A DNA stretch of 64,000 bases from Bilabrum cf. latius (GCA_965178125.1 OZ237745.1:558001-622000), one strand, 5' to 3'; shown: positions 32,501-43,779, numbered from the stretch's first letter. Notes: generated from the letters alone by a model not told the origin. Made by a program: numbers and translations.

Positions 32501-33782
32501 GTCCTCGTCATCGTCCGAGGGATCCACAGGGCCCGCACTCATCACACTGTCCACGGTCTCCGCGTCGCGACACAGGGAGGCCAGCAGCCTCGCGGATCGC
32601 GCGCAGGACTCTAGGCCCGCCTCACTCCCATTCGAGGCCCGACCCACGTCCAGCACGAGCCCACGCAGGTTGCCACGAAGCAGCCGGCTCAGCAGCCGCA
32701 CCACAACCGCCTCCAGCGTCTCATCCGCTGACACAGCGTCCAGCGAGCCGGACAGCAGCCCCACCACATCTGGGATGGCGTCCAGAAGCGCGAGCCCGGC
32801 TTCTGTCCGACTCACCCGGTCCAGCAACCTGAATGCCGGGGCCATGTGCCGCGCGCCAGGCGCGAGCAGCTCGCCACTCTGCTGCTGCTGGGTAGCGGCC
32901 CCACCTGCAACGAATGGATCCGCCGCGCCACCACCCCCACGACCCGCGCCTGACGCCGGCCCGGCAGATGCCTATGCGGCGGCAGCATCCGTCTCCAGCC
33001 AGGCGCCGGCTGCATGTGCGACCGTGTGGATGAAGTCGGTGCCGTCTGCCGTAAGCGTCTCCTGCCCCCGGCGAGAGCGACCGATGAGGTCCAAGAGACC
33101 CAGGGCAGCGGCAGCGGCGCGCGGCAGCGGCCTATCCCCCGCCGCCTCGCCGCACGAGCAGGCCCGGCTAGCGATCTCTGCGAGCATAGGGACAGTGTCC
33201 AGGGCCACAAATCGCTCCACGTCCTGCTTCGCGACGGCCTGCAGCATGGATAGGGCCGTGGCCATGCCGTCTTCCAGCTCCGCGGCGTCATCGGCTGATG
33301 GTACGCTGCTGGAGGCCGAAGCCCAGTGCTTCCGGACAGCCTTGACGAGCAGCTCGGCCGTGCCGCCAGCGGCGATCCGGCCGGGCATGCGTGGCAAGGT
33401 GACCAGCGCGGCGGACGATGACATGCACATTCCGAAAATGTCCACATCGGCCGGGTGCTTCTTCACAACGTCGGCCATCGCGTCGATGCCGCCCTTCTCG
33501 AAAGCTTCCCGCGCGTGCACTTCCCACCCAACACGAGGTGGGGTGATCACCTTCACCAAACACTGCGGCCAAAAAGTCCAAAATATCATGCGAAGTAACG
33601 ATGCAGTCCTGCTTTGTCGAGCTTCATGAGCGTAGTGCAGACGGTAGCAGACCCAAACGCCTCCTCACCTGGATGGAATAGCTGGCCAAGGCCTTGAATT
33701 TCACATTCTTCCTGACATCTTGCACCAAACGCGCTACATTAGACGAGCTTCTGCCTCCACGCGCCCCTCTTCTGCCAGACAT
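23515..33782 (-). CDS. Giant armadillo-type alpha-solenoid protein, 3328 aa, function unknown
   Basis: Three exons, 33669-33782, 23896-33562 and 23515-23720, are joined by GT-AG introns of 106 and 175 nt; total length is a multiple of three and the stop is TGA. The 9.7-kb middle exon holds ten TAGs (24395, 25601, 27014, 27650, 27695, 27785, 28883, 29333, 30554, 32972), all in one frame with no TGA or TAA. Exon 1 encodes MSGRRGARGGRSSSNVARLV... and joins ALASYSIQ to CLVKVITPPRVGWEVHARE. The body is Ala/Leu/Val-rich armadillo-like repeats with Ser/Glu-rich linkers and a Lys-rich stretch near 30340. The C-terminal exon, with the end of the second, resembles a PH-like or RNA-binding-like fold (NPPVYSGRLFG, then LYIVGS and HWQLATTQDRDH). 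I do not recognise the family. A scaffold role is inference. Confidence 0.88.
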
Positions 33783-34124
33783 GGTGGATAACCCGGCTGA
33801 TTTCAGAGATCGGACGCTTGCGATGTGCCGTTTCCTCTCGTCCCAATCACGCTCTCAGTGGTCGACCAACTTGAGGAAAAGGCCCTGATACGGCTAGTCT
33901 ATCTCGAGACTGTAGTGTAAATAATCGGGAAACACGCAGTTCCCTCGCGTCACTCCCACAACTGTGCCTGGATCCGCGATACAAGGATGTAGAAATTGTA
34001 ATTGCCTTTCCACCTTGGCGCGGCGCCACGATCTGTTACAGGTTCCGCAACTGCAAGAGCTCAACGGTAGAGCGCTCGCTTCGGGTACACACACAGTGCA
34101 ATCCAGGTCGAACAAAATATCAAT
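33783..34124. promoter_or_regulatory. Divergent intergenic region
   Basis: 342 bp separate two divergent start codons (33782 minus, 34125 plus) and should contain both promoters. No RNA gene or conserved frame is visible. Confidence 0.4.
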
Positions 34125-36860
34125 ATGTCTGTGGCTTCCTCCCTTTCTGGGCACGTTCGTGCTGCGTACACTGCGGAGCAGGCGGTCGAAGGGTCATCCA
34201 AGCGGGTGCTCCATCGGAAGGAGTCGGAGCATGCGCTGCAGATTCCAGCTGGCGTGAAGCGTCAGCTGGCACGAAGAGGCAGTCGCATATCAATCAAGGG
34301 TCTCAACATTGAAGCAACACAAAGACGTCGGAAGTAGGGAAAGCTGCACTTGAAGCTGATCAACAGCCCGGCAATCGCAAAGGGATTCGGTGGCGCAGTT
34401 GCAGTCACGATGCGATCCAAGAGCCCGAAAGACTACCGCGACCGCCAGCGTAGAAAGGACGTTTTACCAAAGGAAGTGTCGCCCAGGGGAAGAGAGGAAA
34501 TCCTTAAAAAGGAGGAGCTTAGAAGAAAAGGCAGCATCCACCTGGCCTCGCAGCCCTCGTGGTGGCGTGGCCAGGGCAAGAAGCAGGCGTCGCCGTCTGG
34601 ATCGGCGGGCAGCTCTCGTTCATCCTCACCGAGAATCGCCCGAAGCGATAAAACGACTCGGTCGCTCGGCGGGTTTGCCAGCGGGGTCGCCAGCAGCCCG
34701 ATGAGCGGCTCAGTCCTGGGCGTGCCGCGCAAGTCGTCGGTGGTGAGCCTAGGCCTCGAGGAGGAGGTATTCGGCGTGCCTATCACGGAAGAAGAGTTCG
34801 AAGATGAGCCTGCAGATGCTGCCGATGCAGTTCGGATGGCGCTCGTGCAGCTCGCGACCGTGGGGCGCGCAGAGCGGCAGAGCTGGCTGTCATCGATGGA
34901 CGGCCGAGCGGCGCGGGGGAAGCCATCGGAGCGCATCAGGGTCGACCTGCCAAACGCGGCCAAAAACGTGGCGTACACTGTAGAAAACCGGCCCGGGCAA
35001 GGCATGAAGGTTAGTTCCGTGCTGGAAGAGTCATCCAAGAAGCTGCAGCAGCTCAAGCTGCAGGCCATGCGGATTCTGTCGCAGTCGGCTTCTCACGGGG
35101 AGCAGCTAGCAGGCGACCTCCAGCGCATGGGTGCCTCTCCCAAAACCGCTAATAGGGTCCGCGACATGTTTGCCAGCGCCGATGCCAGCATCACGCCCAG
35201 CGCAGCCAAGCAGGCCAGCGCGGCCATGGTGGGTGCCATGAAGCAGCAGTAGCAGCAGCGGTCTAAGCGAGCATAGGGTGGGGATGGGGGAGAGTCAGCA
35301 GAAGGGGGTGCAGGCGGAGGCAGTGGAGCGAAAGGGTCCTCCAGTGACCCTGATAGTGTGGGGGCTACTTCGGCCCGAGCAGGGGGCAGCAGCAGCAAGG
35401 ACCAGAGCAAGAGCACGCTAGCGCAGGAGATGCAGGACTTCCTCGAGGAATGGAGGCTGTTCCAGCTGCACCTGCCACTAGACTCGGAGGAAGGCAAGCT
35501 CGCGAACAGCCAGCTTTAGGCCTCTGGGAGAGGCTTCGGGAAAGGGGGCGAGCCGGAGGGGAAGGAGCAAGCGGGGCCAGATGGAGTTGCCAGTGGGAGT
35601 GGGAGTGGGAGCGGAGAGGACGCAGTCTGTGGCGCTGGTGCTGGTGCTGGTGCTGGTGCTGGTGCTGGTGCTGGTGCTAGCGCGCTGTTGCCAGCACTGG
35701 CAGCCCTAGAGAATGCCCGGGTGCCTAGACAGTCGATCGTGAGCCGTGGGCTGACCACCATCTTGAGGGAGCAGGCAGACGCAGCCATCAAGGCAAGCAG
35801 GCAAGATGCGGTTGACAGGGAGGTGGACAGGCAGCGGAGAAGGGCGGCACACGCAGACAGGCAACGGGAGGACGTGGCTGCGCGCATGCGGGGGGACCCC
35901 ATCGGAGCCGAGCTCATCCACGAGGTGCCCGGTGGGGATGAGCTCCGGCAGGTGGGCGGGGGGCTGGGACAGGCGCGGGCTGGGAGCGTGATGTTGCGGG
36001 CGGTGGGAGGCCCAGAGTAGCGCGAGTGGCAGAGCAACCCCATGCACCGAGGGTCTGTCGTCGCAAGGAGGAGCAGCAGCGCTTCGCCTGCGTCCGATGC
36101 AAGGGGGGAGGAGGGGAGCTCGCCTAGCAGAGCCTCGGGTGATGCGAAAGGTAGCAGTGCGTCACCTCAACAGGCCAAATCAGGCAGCCCGGGCGATCAG
36201 ATTGCGGCAGTCTATGGGGCGCAACCAGTAGCACCTGCGGACTTATCCATTGACGACGAAGGAGTCGTTTCCAATGACCATCCTGCGGGTCAGGGAATGG
36301 GGGAAGCGGGAGAGATCATGTCGAGTGATGATGCGCAGGCATCCGCACGTTGTAGTCCTGACGGAGATAGCTCTAATGAGCCAGCACAATCGTCAGAGGA
36401 AGTGCCAGAGGCTAGCTTGATCTCCGGTGTTGAGGGGGGCCCTATTGCCAGGAGTGACGCCGCCGAAGCAACTCGAGCATCGGGTCCCACGCTGGCCGAA
36501 CTAGCGGCCATGGACCATGAGGCGGATATACGACCGGCAGAAGACTCTGACAACGAGACGTCAAATGAAGCAGCCGCGCAAACGTGCTTCATTCCTGCAG
36601 ACGTAGAGTTCTCTAAGGAAGACCTAGAGGGATCGCAGGTTGGTGACCTTCTCGATGCCATGTCGGATATCTTCGGAATCGTTCCGATATCTTTGGTCTA
36701 CAACGGCCATCGGCTCACTGCTGATGATGAGAACCGGAGCTTGACTGATTTCGGTGGTATCTCGGACAAACCGACGCTGGAAGTTGAGCTCACAGAAGAT
36801 CAAGTCGCAAGCCTTGAGGATGGCGGGCAACGTACCGACGACGAGTCTGACGGCGATTGA
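34125..36860 (+). CDS. Low-complexity protein with C-terminal ubiquitin-like domain
   Basis: One exon of 911 aa from ATG 34125 to TGA, with five TAGs at 34335, 35250, 35274, 35517 and 36018. The TAG at 35250 lies inside CAG CAG TAG CAG CAG, a Gln run. The N-terminus is basic (KRQLARRGSRISIKG; RDRQRRKDVLPKE). The middle is Ser/Gly/Ala-rich with a (Gly-Ala)n repeat and a helical Arg/Glu/Ala segment (DAVDREVDRQRRRAAHADRQ) that may form a coiled coil. The last 75 residues read VGDLLDAMSDIFGIVP, LVYNGHRLTADDENRSLTDF and LEVEL, the spacing of a ubiquitin-like beta-grasp fold. No Gly-Gly end is present, so conjugation is unlikely; a docking role is inferred. I do not recognise a named family. Confidence 0.82.
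35631..35678 (+). repeat. Hexanucleotide repeat encoding Gly-Ala
   Basis: GGCGCT followed by seven perfect GGTGCT units, in frame in the ubiquitin-like-domain gene, encodes (Gly-Ala)8. The perfect DNA repeat suggests recent slippage and likely length variation between strains. Confidence 0.9.
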
Positions 36861-37765
36861 GATGTTAAATGCGCATTTCCACTTTACAATGAGTGAAATT
36901 TCTTGAGTTTGTGAACCTCAATAAATCATATAACAAAACGACAGTTCTGCCACTAAGAGTGATGGTACTATCAACATCACAACGCGTTTAACTTTAGAGT
37001 ATCGCTGTTCTGCATGCAAAAACAAGATCGAACACATATCGCGCAGGAGAAGCCAGCTTGCGATACGGTGCCGACTCTGGTGTAGCTAGAACCTTGGGGC
37101 TCGAAGGGCTTAAGACTAATGTTGGATCTCCATAGGTAAGCAGAAAGGCCCTCCCAACAGAATTCGCGTTTGTTCTAATGTGTATGTGTATACATTTTCT
37201 TGCTAGCTTTCATAAGTTTAAGTATACATGTATATCTGTGCGACCATATTAGCTATACTTAGTCCAACTAGAGTAGCACTTTGATTATTTAAGCAATTAA
37301 ACACTAACCGTATGTGTGAGAGCGAACGTCAGCTTCTGGTCGACGATGGCTGTGTAGAGCATATCCGGCAGAGCATCGGCGCGCGAGCGTACTGCGCTGT
37401 GCAGGGCTTGCGGCGCTACGGAGCCAGACAACCAGTCCGGGAGAAATATGATAAAGGCGTCTTTATTCCACGTCTTGAAAGTCGATGAGGCACTTAAGTG
37501 TGCTGTTGCAGGCGTCGTGAGTTGAACTGGGATTGGTCCACGTCGATATGAACGCCTGCTGCGCGCCTTCGAGGGAGGGAGCAGCACCGGTCATGGCAAA
37601 AGTTGCTGTACTAAACGAGTTTGGCGTCGGTACGAAGGCGCAGGTATGGACCCCGTGCAGTCGCCATAGCAGATCTAAACAGGAAATGGAAGTGAATCAG
37701 TACACAGCGTCTTGAAGAAACGAAATTTTTTGTTGATCTTTCGATCCAGGTATAAACTATTGAAC
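36861..37765. other. AT-richer intergenic region
   Basis: This 905-bp gap is noticeably richer in A/T than the genes around it. An AATAAA-type signal near 36919 may end the upstream plus-strand gene. A minus-strand frame at 37297-37587 ends in TAA but has no ATG start and no recognisable motif, and a TGA sits just upstream, so I do not call it a gene; it could be a terminal exon. No tRNA, snRNA or rRNA is recognised. Confidence 0.45.
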
Positions 37766-40700
37766 TCAGGAGGTGTTTATCTCATCATCACGTTTTAAAA
37801 TACTACTTATGTTGTTTATGTCATATCGCTGACTCTCAAATAACGCTTTTGCTGATCCAGTCTTGAGACTTCTCTTGAAAATGGCTTGCAATTGGCTTTG
37901 TAAACACTGCCAAGAAATGCTGCACAAGTATACAATTATTAAACATTCCACCGATACTATTTACCTAAAGTACGAACCCTGATAAAGTACATTCAGTTCC
38001 TCAATATGCTCCCGGAAACCTGGCATAATAAAAGAGCCTCTGGCGATCTCAAACGCAATTGAGACTGTAGGCTTGGAGTTGTATGTACTATGGCTCCACT
38101 GCTCTGGCACGAACATAATGTCACCCTGCTGTTGAGTGCATACTAGAGCATCGGCAGAGTCTGCATCTCTTGATCGAGCATTGACCATCCCAAAAGATGA
38201 TTCTGCCGGACGTGACAACAACCATTCCTTCGTTCCTTGAAACAAAACATTAAAGGCATCGGGATGAAAATGCATCTACGAGCCTGTACCATTCGGTGCT
38301 ACGAATAAATGGGACTCAACAACTTCCATCCAAGTCGCATTGTATAGGTCTGATGGCAGGACATCCTGTGCAAGAATGTCGAGCTTCGGTACATGGCCTT
38401 GGCTGTATGACGAGAAAAAGGGGAAATCTGCGAACAACTTGCCAAGTAGGTCTGAGAGCGGCAGCTCTTGCGCGTGAATCCCGTAGTTCGCTCCATATGC
38501 AAGGGCAGAAACCGTGACCAACCGTTGCCCGTACGTTGCATTGAGTCCTTGAATCTCAGTTTGCTATGCCAGAGCTGATCGTTGCCATAGGGTATTGGTG
38601 ATACCATCTCGCAGCACGAAGGGTCGAGACACTCTCATGTACATCTCCATGACTTGCTGACTCATCTAGGATAGATTGAGCTCGTCAATATCGCATCGTG
38701 CAGGCAACTCATTGGCGCCTCCTGATACGGCGAAATCTGAGGCGGCAAAGGTCCCAGACACCCCAGATATTGCCGCTAGCCTGGGACACCGTGGGCTGCT
38801 TGACATCACACCCCCATGTTGTTCAAGGGTATCGACAATGTCATCGAAACCATTTGCCGCTGCGACGTCAAGTGCTGTGAAGCCACACTCATCTTTTATG
38901 TTAATCTGGTCGCTGCATCCCTCAAGCAGCGCATCAACAAATGCAGTGAAGCCCCTGCCGCTAGCTACGTGTAGCGCAGTTGTGCCTCTGTTTAGCTAAA
39001 GCGTGGCCCCTGCTTTCACTAAAATTGAAGCAAACTTCGGCACGCCGGTGCGTGCCGCCATCACGAGCAGCGACTAGCCGTTATGATCGACTGCGTTTGC
39101 CAGGTGCCGCTCATCGGAACGAGTGCCGCACCCTGCGGTGAATAGGTCCGACTCGGTGGCATCGGCGTCCTGCGCCTTCGAGTACAGTTGGCCCATAAGC
39201 TCGAGTTGAATCCCAACGGAGTTCAAATGGGGCCACAGCTTGCCGGTGTTTTCTGCTTGCAGCAGCATCTGTGCGTCACTCAGCGTCATACCAACGACAT
39301 CCTGATCAGATTCGCCGGTAGCTGCATCCTTCACGGCCGAGGTCAAAGCACTCATAGCCTGAATAAATGCATGCTAGATTGGGTACAGCCCCAGATTGTC
39401 CTGCCACATGACTGGAATATCTCGGACGCGGAACGGCTGCATTGGAATGTCCTCCTCACTCTCGTAGTGAGCGAGCACATCCTCCTCTACGGTCGGGTCC
39501 TGCCCCCGCATGATGCCGATCCAAGTGTTCATGAAAGTCGCGATCGCCTCTGTGTCGCCGTGCGCGCTCGCGTAGTGCATCAGTGACTACCCTGCCCGGT
39601 CGCGTGCGTCGATCGGCAGGCCGTTTTCGAGCAAAAACCAGAGAAAGTTGGCCGAAGTCATGGTCAGCCCGGAGTCCTCGAATACAACGGGCTCGCCCTT
39701 CTGGTCGAGCTCGTAGGGCACCATCAAGTGACCGTCCAGCAGAACGTGACCCGCAGTGCGGCCCAGCCAGTCGGTGGCCGACATGTTGACGGCCGGGTTG
39801 CACGTGTCGACGAGCAGCCCGGCCACGCGAGCAAGTGCTTTGGGTCGCATGCTCCTCTCCCGCTGCCCCGGCTTGCGCGCTGTTCCCTAGTCCATCGTGG
39901 CGGGCTACTTCCAGATCCTGAGCTGTGCCAGCGTCATCAGCGGCGTCATGCCGGTGTTGAGATCAGGCAGGTTGCAATGCGCCGCACCCTCAATGGTAGA
40001 CAGCAGCCTCCGGATGACTGGAATCCGTGCCGCCTCAGCCGCTTTCTGCAGCTCCGTGCGAAAGCCAAGGCCATACGCCTCAATCGAAGGCACGCCTCCT
40101 CCCGCTGTCGGCGAGTAGTCGGCGTTATCGAGCGCCTCTTGCACATCGTGCGGGCTTACGGCCGGGACAAGCCAGCCGCGCGCCTTTGCGGTTCGTGTCA
40201 GCTTGTCTGCTGCAATCATTGGACAGAAGTGCACAAGCTCCCGCAGGTATGTCACCGGGTGGTCGAGATAGATGGTAGACTGCAATGCCATTCCAAGCAC
40301 CGCGCTTGCGGAGCCGTCGCTGTGAGCGACTGAGAAGTCATACCGCAGCTGTGATTGGCGCTGCACGCTTGGAAATAAGCGAACAATCGGCCACGGGCCT
40401 GAACCCACAGGAGATGGTCCCAGCAAGTGCCTAGCTTGCACCTGCTAGCGCAGCTGTGGAGACAGCGCTTCATCGTCTGGATCAAGATCATCGAGATTCG
40501 GGGCAGGAACGCCCGCCCCATTGCGATAAAGGTTCTGCGAAAATTAATGTGTCCAGTAGAGAAGCTTGAGCTTCATACCGTCGGCCAGTAAGGCACTTGT
40601 CCTCTCAAGTATTTGCTCGGACTCACGATAAGAGCTTCCGGTTCGCTCTTGATGTCAATCAGATAGAAATGGACTTGCTGGCCATCAGTAGATCCTTCGA

Positions 40701-40899
40701 TCGCATCTGATATGGCATTGCACGCCGATACGAAGGCCTGATACTCCCGCGCTGTGGTCCCGTTGTGAAACATAACGACCGCACCGCAGCCAGTTCCTAA
40801 GTCTAACACAATGGCCTCCAAGTCTGTGATTGTCGTATGTCTGCAAGCAAAACATGCGGATATAAGTATGGATACAGTAATGACTGCTAGAGTTGTCAT
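37766..40899 (-). CDS. Secretory thioredoxin-like/ankyrin/JmjC fusion protein
   Basis: Three exons, 40579-40899, 37965-40534 and 37766-37919, with unusually short introns of 44 and 45 nt, encode 1014 aa ending in TGA. A signal peptide (MTTLAVITVSILISACFA) leads into a thioredoxin-like fold without CxxC: VVMFHNGTTA (41-50) replaces the WCxxC loop, and PYWPT, joined across intron 1 to NLYRNG, supplies the cis-Pro hairpin. Ankyrin-type repeats follow (GQSLMHYASAHGDTEA near 423; GTTALHVASGRGF near 620; GFTALDVAAANGF near 658). The C-terminal JmjC/cupin domain has the iron ligands HPD (864-866) and H922 in FVPEQWSHSTYN. Ten TAGs lie at 40445, 39905, 39887, 39587, 39374, 39074, 38996, 38666, 38564 and 38276. 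An ER-lumen 2-oxoglutarate hydroxylase is the likely role, by analogy with secreted JmjC hydroxylases. Confidence 0.88.
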
Positions 40900-41041
40900 C
40901 AGTGGCTGGGTGTGTGCAAGCTCGTTCTCTTGCTGCCACATTCGGTGGTGTGGGCGCAGGGTTCCGGGTTAGCCAACTCCGATTCACGGGGGGTGACAGC
41001 GGGAACAAGTCCTAGTAAAATACTCATGCTCAACAAGACTT

Positions 41042-42426
41042 TTATGCGTCCGGCGATGCTGGCGTTGCTGGAGCCACCTCGCCGGAGCCCTCACGCTGGG
41101 AATTGAACACAGAGTTCATGCCAGCCGGCAGCGTACCATCTGCTCCTGTCGCTGTCGCAGACGCCCACAAGCTGAGGCCAGAGCTCGCCCCGTACCCCAG
41201 CCACAGCATCAGTGGGATCTGCAGCACTCCCAACCCGAGCACCACCAGGTTTGCTCTCCCCTGCACCGACAGCGTGGACCCCTGAGGCATGCACGCGCCC
41301 AGTGCTGCAGACACAAACCGAACCGTGCACGCCCCGGTGTACGCCAGAGCGACGTAATACCCGACATCCCCGAACCCAAACAGCCCCGCCAGGATCTGCG
41401 CCACGAAGTTCACAATCAGTCCCAGGTACTTGCACCCGCACAGTGCCAAAAGGTCAAGCACCTGAAGCTTCCTCAGCCCATCCACTGCCGAAAGCGCCAC
41501 ATACAGAAGACCCACCTCCAGGATGGTCGCAACCACACACGTGGTCGCAACCTCGCTGAGCATCTCCGGCGTGAACTCCATCTGCGTCCCCTTGAGCAGC
41601 CCGAAGAGGAGCACGTACGTGACCAGGCTCATGGCTGGGAGGTACAGGTCCAGCTGGTTGGGGTCCTCCACCGGGGGGAACACGGAGAGCTCCTGGGAAC
41701 CAGGGGGGGTGTGGTGGTGCTAGTGCTAGCCGTGGGGCTGGTGTATCTGCCCGAAGGCATGCCCTGGTTCCGCTGCTCCCCCCTGCCCGTGCGCCTGCTC
41801 AGCCCCGGCCACCTCTTTTCGCTTCCAGTCTTTCTTCGTGAAAGGGAACAAGAGCGTGCGCATGCGCTGCACTACAAACGATGTATCTACCTAAAATCGC
41901 AACCGGAGAGCCTGCCAAATCATGTGCATGCCTGGGACGTATGCCGCGAGACCCGATTGCACCGCCTGCTTGCCAGCACTCATTGCCATAGACGCCATCA
42001 TTTGGCTGCGAAATTCCACGAAAATTGATGTTCTTGCCTCACTATTTGACGTAATAAAAGATTTTTCAACAAATATAGCGAAATTCTGGCAAGCACTCAC
42101 GTGGCTGGATCGCCCAAGGCCTGGAACGGCTGGGCAAACGGCTGGCTGGGTGCTGCGGAAAACTGCGACGGCCCGTTGCCACGTGCAGCCCCCGGCCCTG
42201 TCTATGGAGTGACAGTTGATCCACTAGGAGCTGATTGTGCCCCCGCGGCACCCTAACCTTGGAACCCTTGAAAGGGTTGCTGCGTTGCGCCGAACCCTTG
42301 GCTGCCAGCTGGCTGCTGCGTTGACTGCACACCTCGCATGAAAGGGTTAGCCGTCCCACCTGATTCATGTGTAGTGCTACTATGTGATCCAAATGGCGGT
42401 GCTCCCTAGCCTCCAAACTGCGCCAT
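41042..42426 (-). CDS. YIF1: YIF1-family ER-Golgi membrane protein
   Basis: Partner of YIP1 in ER-to-Golgi vesicle traffic. Two exons, 42101-42426 and 41042-42005, flank a 95-nt intron (CAC|GTGAGT...TTTCGCAG) and give 429 aa ending in TAA. The N-terminus is Gln/Pro/Gly-rich with an NPF motif. The conserved core follows: AVQSGLAAYVPG, then RLRF-TAG-VDTSFVVQRMRTLLFPFTKKDW, matching the animal LKYYFAVDTAYVGKK...LLFFPYTHQNW. Then comes NQLDLYLPAMSLVTYVLLFG and four to five membrane helices (for example VATILEVGLLYVALSAV and YYVALAYTGA), ending at a hydrophobic WLGYGASSGLSLW. The six TAGs are at 42406, 42253, 42202, 41891, 41726 and 41720. The C-terminal tail after the last helix is hydrophilic. 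It is divergent from the G-patch gene. Confidence 0.93.
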
Positions 42427-42562
42427 CGTTGCAGAATCTGCGCCATATACCTCAACCTTCTCCTCGCAAACAAAACCCGGAACTACCGGCAGCCGAACTC
42501 TAGTTTGGCCTACTTTGCTTCGGCACATCACCGCCAACAAATGTTTCTGTTGAGCGTTTCTT
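42427..42562. promoter_or_regulatory. Compact bidirectional promoter region of YIF1 and the G-patch gene
   Basis: Only 136 bp separate the divergent start codons 42426 (minus) and 42563 (plus). Both promoters must overlap this interval or lie in the opposing gene. Confidence 0.4.
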
Positions 42563-43237
42563 ATGTATGACCCTGACACTCCCACGGACTATGTGGCGGA
42601 GCTTCGGGTCCGAGTATAGGCGCACCGCGAATTGAATGCTCGGCGTCGAGCTGCCGAAGAGCAGGAGAAACGTCGCGAAGTCGAAGTTAGAGGACTGCGT
42701 GCAGCCCAGAGACAAGAAACGCTGGAATCTATTCGTGCTGACATGATGGACGATGGAAGCAACCTGACTCGGGCGAGCGATGGCAAAGACCCAGTCTAGC
42801 CGCGAAGGATATCTGTCCCCGTGCCGGCCTGGATGCAGGAAAAGAAGCGAAGGATGGAAGAATCAGGGTTCGCCAGGGGACGTGAAGCGGCCCAGAATGC
42901 TATTTTTGAGCTTGGGATAGGTGCTGCAGTCCCCTATGCCGCCGCAAAGTGCGCTAGTCGGGAATCGAGCTCCGCTGCAGAGCAGGCCACAGTGGAAGCC
43001 AGGGCAACCGAAATTGCGCGCTAGTCAGGCATTGCCGGCCCTGCAGCTCGCATGATGGCCAGGATGGGCTACACTCCAGGGGCGGGCCTGGGCCCCCGCG
43101 GGGCAGGGATGAGGGCAGCTCTCGCCCACAAAAAAGTCGGCAAGCGCCACGGTCGGATCGTGGAGCAGTCGCCGGCGGTCCCGCCCGCAGGCAGCAGTGC
43201 CAAGAATACACCGGGTGCCGGCGATGATGGCCGGTAA
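42563..43237 (+). CDS. SPF45/RBM17-like G-patch protein without RRM
   Basis: Single exon of 224 aa ending in TAA, with TAGs at 42617, 42797 and 43022. The N-terminus MYDPDTPTDYVAELR followed by a long Arg/Glu helix matches the EYDPxxPNDYE segment of splicing factor SPF45 (RBM17; DRT111 in plants). The C-terminal part is a G-patch (MARMGYTPGAGLG, then GAGMRAALAHKKVGKRHGRIV), which binds DEAH helicases in spliceosome-associated proteins. SPF45 normally ends in an RRM/UHM domain that binds U2AF ligands; here the frame stops 22 residues after the G-patch and no RRM is found downstream. A GTAAAT donor-like site overlaps the stop, so a missed exon is possible but none is visible before 43684. A nuclear splicing role is inferred. 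Confidence 0.82.
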
Positions 43238-43683
43238 ATGAATACATGCGTTGCATGTGCTCCATCGAACTTCGAACATCACAAGCATGCAGGACTAGCG
43301 TACCACCGGAACCCTCCGCCCTCCCTTCCCCCTCCCCCCCCCAGACTTCACCGTGCGTCACTGTCGTCGTGTTCTGTAGATACATAGTACATCTCCGTCC
43401 GTGCCCTGAGAGTGGTGCTTTGTGAGCCTCCCCGTCCATCCGGATGCCGGATCCCACGTTTCTCGGCCCGCCGTGCTGCGTGCCTCGTCGCTGTTGCTCG
43501 AACCAAATAGACTAGAGCATCAGCATCCACAGCGGGCACTCACTTGTTCACCTCGGGACCAGGTCCTCCATGCTGCTGGTTTTCTGGATCAATGGTGACA
43601 TTGTCTAAGCTGAGATGAGAAATGTTCTAGAAGCGATTCAAATATAGGCAGAAGCTCGGCAGCACTACAAAGTCGATCCCACA
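43238..43683. other. Gap with an unassigned minus-strand coding trace
   Basis: 446 bp hold a minus-strand frame at 43348-43539 ending in TGA (Arg/Ala-rich, 63 codons) and, upstream of a TGA, the string NVTIDPENQQHGGPGPEVNK (about 43544-43605) followed by a GTGAGT donor. These could be exons of a small gene, but no joining gives a convincing protein. I see no RNA gene. Confidence 0.3.
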
Positions 43684-43779
43684 TCAGCTCCGTCTCCGTC
43701 GCCTGCCCCCACCCCGTCTCCAGTCACCCGCCGGACCTCCCCGGCCACCCCTGCCTCTGCCGCTGCCACCGCCTCGCTC

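Noticed and set aside
37297-37587. Minus-strand 96-codon frame ending in TAA as a gene
   Set aside because: It has no ATG, a TGA just upstream and no recognisable motif; it may be a terminal exon but cannot be supported.
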